Source: Uliginosibacterium sp. 31-16
GTDB lineage: Bacteria; Pseudomonadota; Gammaproteobacteria; Burkholderiales; Rhodocyclaceae
Length of the DNA: 64,000 nt
NCBI RefSeq assembly: GCF_030730865.1
Contig: NZ_JAVALZ010000001.1
Coordinates: 434,001 to 498,000, forward strand
Direction: 5' to 3'
The stretch's first letter is position 1, and the number at the start of each line of letters is the position of its first letter. Positions 54,041 to 61,500 of the stretch are shown here, one piece after another. The notes below the pieces were generated by a model. The model saw nothing but the letters and a program-made list of their open reading frames with translations. It ran no database searches and had not been told where the DNA came from. Both the position numbers and the translations under genes were made by a program.

Positions 54041-54465
54041 TGGCTTTCGGCGGATTCAACAAGGAGGGCAACTCAGCCCCCATGGCCGAGATCAACATGG
54101 TCCCGCTGATCGACGTGATGCTCGTCCTGCTGGTGATCTTCATCCTCACAGCGCCGCTGCTCACCCACGCCGTGAAGGTGGAGCTGCCCCGCACCTCCAG
54201 CAGCGAAAACCGGGTGCAGGCCGAACGCATCGAAATCGCGCTGACGCCGGAATCCGACATTTTCTGGAATGGTGAAAAGCTCGACGCCGCCGGGCTCGAC
54301 GTCCGCATGGCCAGCGCCGGCGCTGGCGTGACCGATGCAGCCAGCGCGCCGGAAATTCACCTGCGTGCCGACAAGGCCACGCCGTATGACGCGGTTGCCA
54401 AGGTGATGGCGGCGGCGGCCCGGGCCAAGCTCAGCAAGATAGCTTTCGTCAGCCAGCCCGAGTAA
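54040..54465 (+). CDS. exbD: ExbD proton-channel subunit
   Basis: A 141-residue membrane-anchored protein. The single N-terminal segment MVPLIDVMLVLLVIFILTAP contains the essential proton-carrying Asp, and a periplasmic domain follows (LRADKATPYDAVAKVMAAA). The ATG after AAGGAG (7 bp) is chosen; a GTG one codon upstream is less likely. Last gene of the tonB–exbBD operon, followed by a strong bidirectional terminator. Confidence 0.95.
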   Translation: MAFGGFNKEGNSAPMAEINMVPLIDVMLVLLVIFILTAPLLTHAVKVELPRTSSSENRVQAERIEIALTPESDIFWNGEKLDAAGLDVRMASAGAGVTDAASAPEIHLRADKATPYDAVAKVMAAAARAKLSKIAFVSQPE

Positions 54466-54477
54466 GGCTGACAAGCA

Positions 54478-54507
54478 AAAAAAGGCGACATACGAGTCGC
54501 CTTTTTT
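54478..54507. terminator. Bidirectional terminator after exbD
   Basis: AAGGCGAC (54482–54489) pairs with GTCGCCTT (54496–54503), flanked by an A-run on the left and a T-run on the right. It can stop transcription from exbD and from the minus-strand ferritin-like operon. Confidence 0.93.
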
Positions 54508-54583
54508 GTTCGCCCTGCCAGGGCATGCCCCGAAACCCGCATCCAGACTGACTCTGCAAGCACTCACCTCGAATAGTATTGTC

Positions 54584-54647
54584 TGGCAAGCCTTTTCAGG
54601 CATGCACTCTGAAAACACCCGCCCGCATCGGGTCTTCAGACAGGCAC
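54584..54647. repeat. GCCTGAAGA-family inverted repeat
   Basis: AAGCCTTTTCAGGCATGCAC followed by CTGAAAACACCCG and CGGGTCTTCAGACAGGCA forms imperfect hairpins. The minus strand at 54635–54646 reads TGCCTGTCTGAA. It lies between the converging exbD and ferritin-like genes. Confidence 0.65.
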
Positions 54648-54670
54648 AAAAAAGCGGCCCGCAGGCCGCC
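54647..54670 (-). terminator. Terminator of the heme operon
   Basis: On the minus strand GCGGCC (complement of 54664–54669) pairs with GGCCGC (complement of 54654–54659) over a 4-nt loop, followed by six T. It lies 22 bp after the ferritin-like gene and ends the long operon. Confidence 0.85.
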
Positions 54671-54691
54671 TTGCTGGATGCTGCTCTGCGA

Positions 54692-55147
54692 TCAGTTTTC
54701 AAACGGGCTCAAATCCCCCGGCTTGCGCAGCATCTTGTTCACTTCGTCCAGATGCAGTTCCTCGGCCACGATCATCTCGCGCGCGTATTCCTCGAGCAGC
54801 ACGGAGTTGCCTTCGGCGATCTTGAGCAGATCGTAGTAGCCGGCCAGTGCATTCTTCTCGTGTTCCAGACTCTCACGCAGGATGTCGCCAATGTCATGCT
54901 GTTCGGTTTCCAGAAGGGCGCCGATTTTCAGCGAGGGATGCCCGCCCATGAGCGTCACCAGTTCGCCCGCCTTGTGGGCATGGGCCAGACCTTCGCTGGC
55001 GTTGTCCTTGAGCCAGGAGACGATCGGGATGCGGTTGTAGCCATACACCATCAGCGAATAATGGGTGTAGCGCACCACGCCTGCCAGCTCGATTTCCATG
55101 ATGCGGTTGAGCGCGGCAATGGCTTTCTTGGTGTCTGATTTGTTCAT
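54692..55147 (-). CDS. Ferritin-like (bacterioferritin-related) protein
   Basis: A 151-residue four-helix ferritin-like protein. The start MNKSDTKKAIAALNRIM follows AGGAGAG by 9 bp. Di-iron ligands are suggested by MEIELAGVVRYTHYSL, EGLAHAHKAGE, ETEQHDIGDIL, LEHEKNALAGYYDLL and EELHLDEVNKML. At the position where bacterioferritin has its heme-binding Met, this protein appears to have Leu, so it may be a non-heme store. It is the last gene of the heme operon, where it could store iron freed from heme (inference). Confidence 0.82.
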   Translation of the reverse strand: MNKSDTKKAIAALNRIMEIELAGVVRYTHYSLMVYGYNRIPIVSWLKDNASEGLAHAHKAGELVTLMGGHPSLKIGALLETEQHDIGDILRESLEHEKNALAGYYDLLKIAEGNSVLLEEYAREMIVAEELHLDEVNKMLRKPGDLSPFEN

Positions 55148-55161
55148 GTGGGGCTCTCCTG

Positions 55162-56418
55162 TCAGGTCTGCTGAAATCCGGAACTCACGGCGGTACCGGT
55201 AGATGCAGTCTGGACGGAGTCCGGGCTCTCTACAAGTACGTCGCTTAACAGACACCGCAAACCACGTGCCAGACCGGCAGCACTGGGGTTTTCGACAAAG
55301 GTGCAGCGCTTGCCGGTGCGCTTGCAGTGGTCTTTCACCCGCCAGTAGGCGTTATGGCTGATGCAGCCGGTCTGGCAGATCACCAGATCGGCCGCGCCAA
55401 GTGCGGAGTCGAGTTGCCCGAAGCGATCCTCGATGCCCCCGTCGTGGTGCAGAAATTGCCCGCCGGCCTGCTCGACCAGCTTGCGATACACCACCACCAC
55501 GCTCTCGCGGCCACCCACACAGAGGATGCGATGCCCCTCCAGCGAAGCCACCGGCTCCGCGGCACGCGGCAGGGCCACAGAGCTGGCCGCCGGCGCAGGG
55601 GCGCGCACCGGCTCGGTCATGGCTTTGCGCAGACGTTCATTCTCCAGGCACAGGCGGGCGTTGCGCTCTTCCTGATACGTCAACTGCTGCTCCAGGCGCC
55701 GCCGGATCTGCGTATCGGGGGCTGCGCGCAGTGCGGCAAGCTCCTCGCGCACGCCAGCCAGTTCGCTGGTCCGGCTGATCAGTTCGCTACGCGTACGGAT
55801 CAGCTGCGCCTGCACGCGTTCAAGCTCTGCCGCTTTCTCCTGCACATTGCGCTCGCAACGCTGCTGCGCCGCAGCCAGCGCACGCCCCAGCGTGATGTTC
55901 TCGTCCTGCAACGCGTGATAGTGCGCAATATTCAGGCGCAGTGACGCACCGGCCTGATGCTGGATCATGTGCAGTTGCTGGCTCACCTGCTCGGCAAACT
56001 CGGCATCACAGGCCGGATGCGTCAGCACCGCCCACAACGCACCAGCGATTTCGCCCGCCGCGATGGCCTGCTGCCAGGCCTCCTCCAGCCCGGCACGCCC
56101 GCGCAGTTTGCGCAACACCTTCACCACCGGCGCGTGGCGCAGCTCCAGATCATCCTGGATGACCTCGGCCATCCGGTTGCGTGTACGCGCCAGCTGAACA
56201 ACAGCCGAGTGCAGGGCATAGTCATCCATGCGCGCGGTTTCCGGTAGCGCCTTGCCCGCCAGGCGACGCAACACCGGCAGCGGCAGACACACCCCGATCA
56301 CCGGGCAATGCACATGCGAAGGCAGCTCCCACAGGCGACGGCGCCTCGAACCCTGCTTCAGCACCACCGGCTGCGCAGCCGGCGCGAAGGTCTGCTTGAT
56401 GAAACTGGTTGTGAACAT
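55162..56418 (-). CDS. DUF2325 domain protein with central coiled coil
   Basis: A 418-residue soluble protein. The N-terminal part (about 1–190) is helical (LWELPSHVHCPVIGVCLPLPVLRRLAGKALPE in broken form). A long coiled coil runs from about 195 to 275 (rich in Glu, Arg, Gln). The C-terminal DUF2325 domain (about 310–395) has ILCVGGRESVVVVYRKLVE, FLHHDGGIED and CQTGCISHNAYWRVKDHCKRTGK, with conserved Cys and His that could bind metal or heme. The start follows GGGGAA. It sits between the S4 paralog and the ferritin-like gene. Function unknown; DUF2325 genes often accompany heme or iron operons. Confidence 0.8.
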   Translation of the reverse strand: MFTTSFIKQTFAPAAQPVVLKQGSRRRRLWELPSHVHCPVIGVCLPLPVLRRLAGKALPETARMDDYALHSAVVQLARTRNRMAEVIQDDLELRHAPVVKVLRKLRGRAGLEEAWQQAIAAGEIAGALWAVLTHPACDAEFAEQVSQQLHMIQHQAGASLRLNIAHYHALQDENITLGRALAAAQQRCERNVQEKAAELERVQAQLIRTRSELISRTSELAGVREELAALRAAPDTQIRRRLEQQLTYQEERNARLCLENERLRKAMTEPVRAPAPAASSVALPRAAEPVASLEGHRILCVGGRESVVVVYRKLVEQAGGQFLHHDGGIEDRFGQLDSALGAADLVICQTGCISHNAYWRVKDHCKRTGKRCTFVENPSAAGLARGLRCLLSDVLVESPDSVQTASTGTAVSSGFQQT

Positions 56419-56458
56419 GGCAAATTCCCCGATCAAGACGGCATCAGCCAGAAGGTCC

Positions 56459-56561
56459 ATTCCGTTGCAGGATCAAGCCGATCGCGAAGACAAGCCGCAG
56501 ACAGTGCACCGGGCACGGCAAGGCGAAGTCGACAAAGAGCGGATTGATCCTGCGACGGAAT
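56459..56561. repeat. 18-bp inverted repeat flanking the S4/DUF2325 gap
   Basis: ATTCCGTTGCAGGATCAA (56459–56476) and TTGATCCTGCGACGGAAT (56544–56561) match as inverted repeats at 17 of 18 bases, with 67 bp between. The right arm touches the S4 paralog stop codon. It could form a long-range hairpin that lowers expression of the last two genes, or mark an insertion. Confidence 0.6.
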
Positions 56562-57172
56562 CAAAGGCGCTGGGCGTAGTACTCCACGACGAGCTGCATC
56601 TCCAGCGGAAAGGGAATGTCGTTGATGTCCGGCAGATGACTTACCGTGACCGCGCAGTTCGCTTCGTCAAAGCTCAGCCACTCCGGCCGGCTCAAGGCCA
56701 GATCGGCCAGGCTGGCTTTCACCACCAGCAGTTCGCGACTCTTCGCCCGGATGCTGACGACATCCCCGACGCGCACACGGAAAGACGGGATGTTGACCGG
56801 TTTGCCATTGACCAGCAGATGGCAATGATTGACGAGCTGGCGCGAGGCCGGAATCGAACCGGCAAAGCCGGCGCGGAACACCACGTTGTCCAGCCGGCGC
56901 TCCAGCAACTCCGCCAGCTTGGCACCGGCAGAATCACGCGAGCGCCGCGCATCCGTCACCAGAATGCGCATCTGGCGTTCGGACAGACCGTAGTTGAAGC
57001 GCAGCTTCTGCTTCTCCAGCAACTGCAGGCCGTAGCCGGATTTGCGCTGCTGCTTGGCGCCATGCTGGCCGGGGCGCTGATTGCGCTCGGCGATGGTCTT
57101 GCGCGACAGGCCGGGCAGATCGACGCCCAGGGCGCGCATGACTTTGAGACGGGGGCCGGTATAACGGGACAT
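56561..57172 (-). CDS. Ribosomal protein S4 paralog of cyanobacterial/plastid type
   Basis: A 203-residue S4 family protein. It begins MSRYTGPRLKVMRALGVDLPGL, has RPGQHG and YGLQLLEKQKLRFNYGLSE, and the S4 RNA-binding domain at about 90–150 (LDNVVFRAGFAGSIPASRQLVNH, LVNGKPVNIPSFRV). It ends LVVEYYAQRL. Several of these strings match cyanobacterial or chloroplast S4 far better than proteobacterial S4. It lies in a heme-acquisition operon rather than a ribosomal operon, so it is a second, xenologous copy. It may replace S4 during iron stress or act in regulation; both ideas are speculative. GGAGAATTCA precedes the ATG. Confidence 0.88.
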   Translation of the reverse strand: MSRYTGPRLKVMRALGVDLPGLSRKTIAERNQRPGQHGAKQQRKSGYGLQLLEKQKLRFNYGLSERQMRILVTDARRSRDSAGAKLAELLERRLDNVVFRAGFAGSIPASRQLVNHCHLLVNGKPVNIPSFRVRVGDVVSIRAKSRELLVVKASLADLALSRPEWLSFDEANCAVTVSHLPDINDIPFPLEMQLVVEYYAQRL

Positions 57173-57182
57173 TGAATTCTCC

Positions 57183-57374
57183 TTATTTGGTGAGGATCAG
57201 CTTGCCGTTGCGCGTGGCGCGCAAGGTGTAATGCATGCCCTGATGCTCGATGATCAGGGTACTGGCCGCACCGAGCAGGCTGCGGCTGGAAATGACAGGT
57301 TCTGCGGGCTGCAGCGTTGCCGCAGCGGATGCGTTGCGCGGCAGAGGCATGGCCGGGGCGAGTGCGGTGCTCAT
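57183..57374 (-). CDS. hemP: Hemin uptake protein HemP
   Basis: A 63-residue protein. Its C-terminal half, SRSLLGAASTLIIEHQGMHYTLRATRNGKLILTK, in broken form, is the HemP signature (LL-G-…-I-H-G–Y-LR-TR–KLILTK). The start MSTALAP keeps the family's usual length; a longer frame would overlap the upstream gene. HemP proteins are small Fur-linked factors needed for heme uptake in several proteobacteria, and in some Burkholderia they act as activators of heme receptor genes. Here it lies between a small unknown gene and the S4 paralog in the heme operon. Confidence 0.93.
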   Translation of the reverse strand: MSTALAPAMPLPRNASAAATLQPAEPVISSRSLLGAASTLIIEHQGMHYTLRATRNGKLILTK

Positions 57375-57384
57375 GCGCGTCCCC

Positions 57385-57681
57385 TCAGTGCAGCACGGCA
57401 TGCTGCGCACGTTCGGCCAGTGCCTTGCGCTGGGCCGCCTCGTCCTGCTGGCGGGCATCCAGTTCATTGCCCAGACGCAGCCAGACCTCCGCCAGCTCGT
57501 CGCAAGCCCGCGCCAGCAACGGATCGGTATCCGGCCGCCCGGCCAGGGTTGTCAGGTGCTGGACCAGCGCTTGCGCCTTGGCACTGCTCATGCCGTGCGC
57601 CGCCGAACAGGTCAACAGATGCAGGGCCGCCGCCATCAAGGTGGCCGGGCGGGCTGCGGCGAAATCGGGATCGATATTCAT
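57385..57681 (-). CDS. Small helical protein of unknown function in heme operon
   Basis: A 98-residue, mostly helical, soluble protein (MNIDPDFAAARPATLMAAAL, HLLTCSAAHGMSSAKAQALVQHL, ACDELAEVWLRLGNELDARQ). It has no signal peptide or recognised domain. It lies 20 bp downstream of the DUF2149 gene and 10 bp upstream of hemP, so it belongs to the operon. The position between the ExbD-like protein and HemP might correspond to an uncharacterised accessory such as HmuT; I have no sequence evidence for that. Confidence 0.7.
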   Translation of the reverse strand: MNIDPDFAAARPATLMAAALHLLTCSAAHGMSSAKAQALVQHLTTLAGRPDTDPLLARACDELAEVWLRLGNELDARQQDEAAQRKALAERAQHAVLH

Positions 57682-57701
57682 GAGCGTGCTCCTATCAGGA
57701 T

Positions 57702-58100
57702 TCAGGGTTGTGCAGCGGGCGCGCTGGCCGTGCCTTCGGGCACGTACACCATCGAACCATCCTTGAGCCGGTAAGCCACCCCGGCTTTCTCTCCATCACC
57801 GCTGCCAATCTGGCCCTTGGCCTGGTAGCGGGTGATATTCTGGCCTTCCTTCATGGTGATTTCCATGTCCGGCTGGCCCGGATTCTTGATGACGGTGACG
57901 TTTTCCGCGCCGAAGGGATTGGCCGGGCTCTGCGCCACGCTCACGAGCAGGGCGGCGATGATGACGAGGAACACGTCGATCAGATTCACCACCGAAAGGA
58001 TCGGGTCGTCGCCTTCGTCCTCGTGCAGGAAGCTTGAGGTCCGTGCGCGACGCGGCACGGCGGCAACGGCCTGCTCGATGGCCGCCTCGGGCGCGTTCAT
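57702..58100 (-). CDS. DUF2149 protein (ExbD-like, HmuV-like)
   Basis: A 132-residue membrane protein with one segment at about residues 34–56 (ILSVVNLIDVFLVIIAALLVSV) containing an Asp at about 42, in the position of the proton-carrying Asp of ExbD/TolR, and a periplasmic tail. This matches DUF2149. It overlaps the ExbB-like gene by 4 bp, so the two likely form a proton-driven stator. In Bacteroidetes hmu operons a similar pair follows the CobN-like HmuS. Not a canonical ExbD: the canonical pair is encoded at 53312–54465. Confidence 0.85.
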   Translation of the reverse strand: MNAPEAAIEQAVAAVPRRARTSSFLHEDEGDDPILSVVNLIDVFLVIIAALLVSVAQSPANPFGAENVTVIKNPGQPDMEITMKEGQNITRYQAKGQIGSGDGEKAGVAYRLKDGSMVYVPEGTASAPAAQP

Positions 58101-58591
58101 GCGAGCACCTGCTGATTCAGCCAGACCATTTCTTCGGCCAGCCAGCGACGGCGCACACCCACGACGAGGAAGGTGATCGAGGCGGCAATCAGCGCCAGAA
58201 TCACCGCCGAGAAGGCGATAGTCAGGCTCATGCCGACGTTGCCGAGATTGCCGTCGGACAATGAACGCAGCGCCGGGCCCATCGGAATCATGGTGGCCAC
58301 CAGCCCGAGCATCGGTGCCACGCGGGTGGCGATGCGCGCCTTCTCCAGCAGTTTGTGGGCGGCCACGTCGAGCGCTTCCGGATCATGCAGGCGATGCTTG
58401 CGGGCATGCGCGATCAGCGCGTAGCCGCGCCCGCTGGCAGGCTGATGGCGATAACGCAGATACGCCTGGATGCAGAATTCCCCCAAGGCCCAGAAAGCGT
58501 AGAGAAAAAGAATGGCGATCAGGGCCAGCACCGGCAGCAGAAAGAGCTGGCCGATGTCATACATCATGGTTTCAAGCGGATTCGGGGTCAT
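58097..58591 (-). CDS. MotA/TolQ/ExbB-like protein (HmuU-like)
   Basis: A 164-residue inner-membrane protein with three segments: about 14–36 (LFLLPVLALIAILFLYAFWA), 92–112 (VAPMLGLVATMIPMGPAL) and 126–150 (TIAFSAVILALIAASITFLV). These match a compact MotA/TolQ/ExbB channel subunit. It overlaps the CobN-like gene and the DUF2149 gene by 4 bp each, so the three are translated together. It probably supplies proton-motive energy to the CobN-like protein or the receptor, in parallel with the canonical ExbBD. Confidence 0.87.
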   Translation of the reverse strand: MTPNPLETMMYDIGQLFLLPVLALIAILFLYAFWALGEFCIQAYLRYRHQPASGRGYALIAHARKHRLHDPEALDVAAHKLLEKARIATRVAPMLGLVATMIPMGPALRSLSDGNLGNVGMSLTIAFSAVILALIAASITFLVVGVRRRWLAEEMVWLNQQVLA

Positions 58592-61500
58592 GCGGATACC
58601 TTGCGAAAAGCGGGGTTGAAAGAAGGAGACAGAAAACTGCGCAACGCGCCGCCGCCAAAGGCGCAGAGCATCAGCGCGCCACCGAGCAGCCAGGCCAGCG
58701 AGGCGGGCGGCGGCACAGGCGGTTCGACCTTTTCGAGCTTCATGCCCTGCACCGGTGGCGGGCTGGAGAGCGGCTCCGGGCGGGCCTCTTCAGCCTGCCT
58801 TCCTGAAGATGAAGGCTGCGTCTGCCCTGCAGCCGTTGCCGCCTGCAGACCGAAGCCAGGCGCGGCTGTCGAGGCATTGGCCTTTACAAACTCGCGGAAG
58901 GCGGCATTGCTGCTGTGGATGTCGAAACGCTTGGAGAGATTCTCGTAACGCTGGGCCAGCTGCTTGAGCGTGGCCGCGTCGGTCTGCCAGTAGTCCTTGC
59001 GCGCGGCCTCCAGCATGCGTTCGATCATCTGCGCCTGAGCCTGCGGCGCGTGCTGCTCGAACCACTTGTCCATGCCGAGCTTGTACTTGTCGCGCACATA
59101 GACCTCGGCGAATTCCTGCCACTGGTCATCGCGCACGATTTCCGGCGCCACCGCCGTCCAGCCCCAGAAATTGTTCATCGAGTCGAGCATGTTCAGCGCA
59201 CCGGAGTAGCCCTCGGCCTGCATACCCTTGATCCAGCCCGGATGGAAATTGCGCGTGCGCAGCTCGGTGGCGAGGAAGCCCGCTGCCGTCTCGGTGCGCG
59301 CCGCACGTGGATCACGCAGATTGGAGATCAGCAACTCCGGCGCCCGGCCGGTGAGGTGGCGCACCGCCAGGCCAATGCCACCCAGATACTGGAAGGGGTC
59401 GTCGGTGGTGAGCATGCCGTAGAGGTTGGACGAGCGCGCGAGCAGCGCCGCCTCCACGCCCTTGAGGTTCTCGGCGTAGAGATTCACGCCATCGAGCTTC
59501 TGGCCCCAATCCTTTTCGTCCGGACCGTAAGCGTATTGCATGCGCGCCAGATACAGATTGGCGAGCTTCGCATCGGCTTCCTTGCCCTTGCTGGCAAAGC
59601 TGTCGGAGGCGAGCGTGGCGTCATTCAGTCCGGTGCCATAGCCGCCGGATTCGCCGCTGAAGATGCGCGTATCCGCCCAGGCCGCGAGCCTGGCCTCACT
59701 CAAGCCGCGCCCGGCAAGCGCGGCGCGGATCTTGTTGGAGGCGGCACGCACGGCGTTGTCCGGCTCGTTCTGGCCAGCCGCCAGTTTCACCGCCTCGGCC
59801 AGCCACTTCATGGTGTTCGGAAAGTGGTCGCGATACAGGCCGGTGGCGGAGAGCACCACATCGACGCGCGGACGCTTGAGTTCTTTCGCCGGGATCAGCT
59901 CCACGCCATTCAGGCGCCCGCCTTCGTCCCATTTCGGGCGCACGCCGAGCGCGGCCATGGCCTGCGCTTCGAGCACGCCGGCATGGCGCATGGTCTCCAC
60001 GCTCCACAGCGAGTACGCGAGCTTCTGCGGCGCCTTGCCGTGGCGCTGACGATACTCGGCAATCATCGCTTCGGTGGCGAGCTGGCCGGCTTCCCAGGCC
60101 GCCCTGGTCGGAATCTTGGAGGGGTCGAAACCATACAGATTGCGCCCGGTAGGCAGCGAATCCGGATTGCGCACCGGATCACCGCCGGTGCTGGTCGGCA
60201 GGAATTCGCCATTCAGGCCGGCGAGCAGACCAGTGATTTCCGGGTTGGCATCCAGACTCGTCCACAGCGCCTGGGCACGCTCCACATCGGCACGCAGGGC
60301 GGCGTCGCGGATCTCGCCGATCGGCGCGCCCTCGAGCAGGTGGTGACGCAGCAGCGCGAAGGGCTTGCTGACGGCGAGCTTCTCGTAATCGACCGCAAAG
60401 ACTTCCTGCGGCTCATTCGGCTCCAGGCGCTTGTAGAAGTCATTCCCCAGCATGGTCATGACCGTATAAAGCCGCAGCTCGTCGGACTTGTTCACGCCGA
60501 AGCTGTGCAAGCCGTAGGGCTGCAGCGTCGCCGCCAGCGCGTGCAGGTGATCGTGCAGCGCGGTGATCCAGCTGGCGAAATCGGCCTCGGCGCGCGCCGG
60601 CGTCCAGCCCATGTCCTCGAACATATGCAGTTTCGCGCCGGTGCGCAGCAGATCGCGCTTGAGTGCCTCCTTCACGCCGCCTTCATCCTGCTGAACCCAG
60701 GTATGCAACTGGTCGTGCATGGCGTTCAGTTCGGTGTGCAGACCGGCCGGACGGAAGCTCGGCGTCTGGTGACTGACGATGCTGGCACGCCCACGCCGCT
60801 TGGCCTGCAGTGCCTCGCCCACGTCGTCGACAATGTAGGGATAGACCACCGGAATGTCGCCGAGGACCACGAAGGGCTGATCATCCATCGACAGGCCGCG
60901 CTCCTTGCCCGGCGTCCACTCCTGCGTGCCATGAGTGCCGAAATGCACCAGCGCATCACGATTGCTGCGCGCCCACAGATAGGCAGCCATGTAGAAATGG
61001 TTGATGGATTCCTTGGTGGAGTGATACAGCGCGGTCTCCTGATCCTCCTTGCGTTCGCCACGCGGTGGCACCGGCATGAAACTCACATTGCCGACCTGCA
61101 GACGCGGAATCACGAAGCCCGCCTCACCCTTGAGCGTGTAAGCCATGCTGCTCTGCTCCGGCTCGCCCCAGCGCGCCAGCACTTGAGCGCGCAACGCTGG
61201 CGACTGTGCCGCAAACCAGCGCCGGTACTCGCTCATCGGCAGCCATGCAGCGAGACCCGCATCCAGCAAGGGTTGCAGCTGACCATCCCTGTAGAAGGCC
61301 GCCAGAAGCCGGCCTAGAGACTGCGTCAATTGCGTTTCGTCCACCGCCTCGGTGCGGTAACCCGCAGCCTGCATGGCGGTGAGCGTCTGCGCAAGGCTCC
61401 TGGGCAGATTCAGGAAAGAGGCCGAGAGATTCTTCTCACCCGGCGGGTAGTTGTAGAACAGGATGGCCACGCGCTTGTCGGCGTTCGCCGTACGCCGCAG

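Noticed and set aside
58915-61317. An 800-codon open frame opposite the CobN-like gene
   Set aside because: Antisense shadow of a clear CobN-family protein, with no domain or ribosome site of its own.
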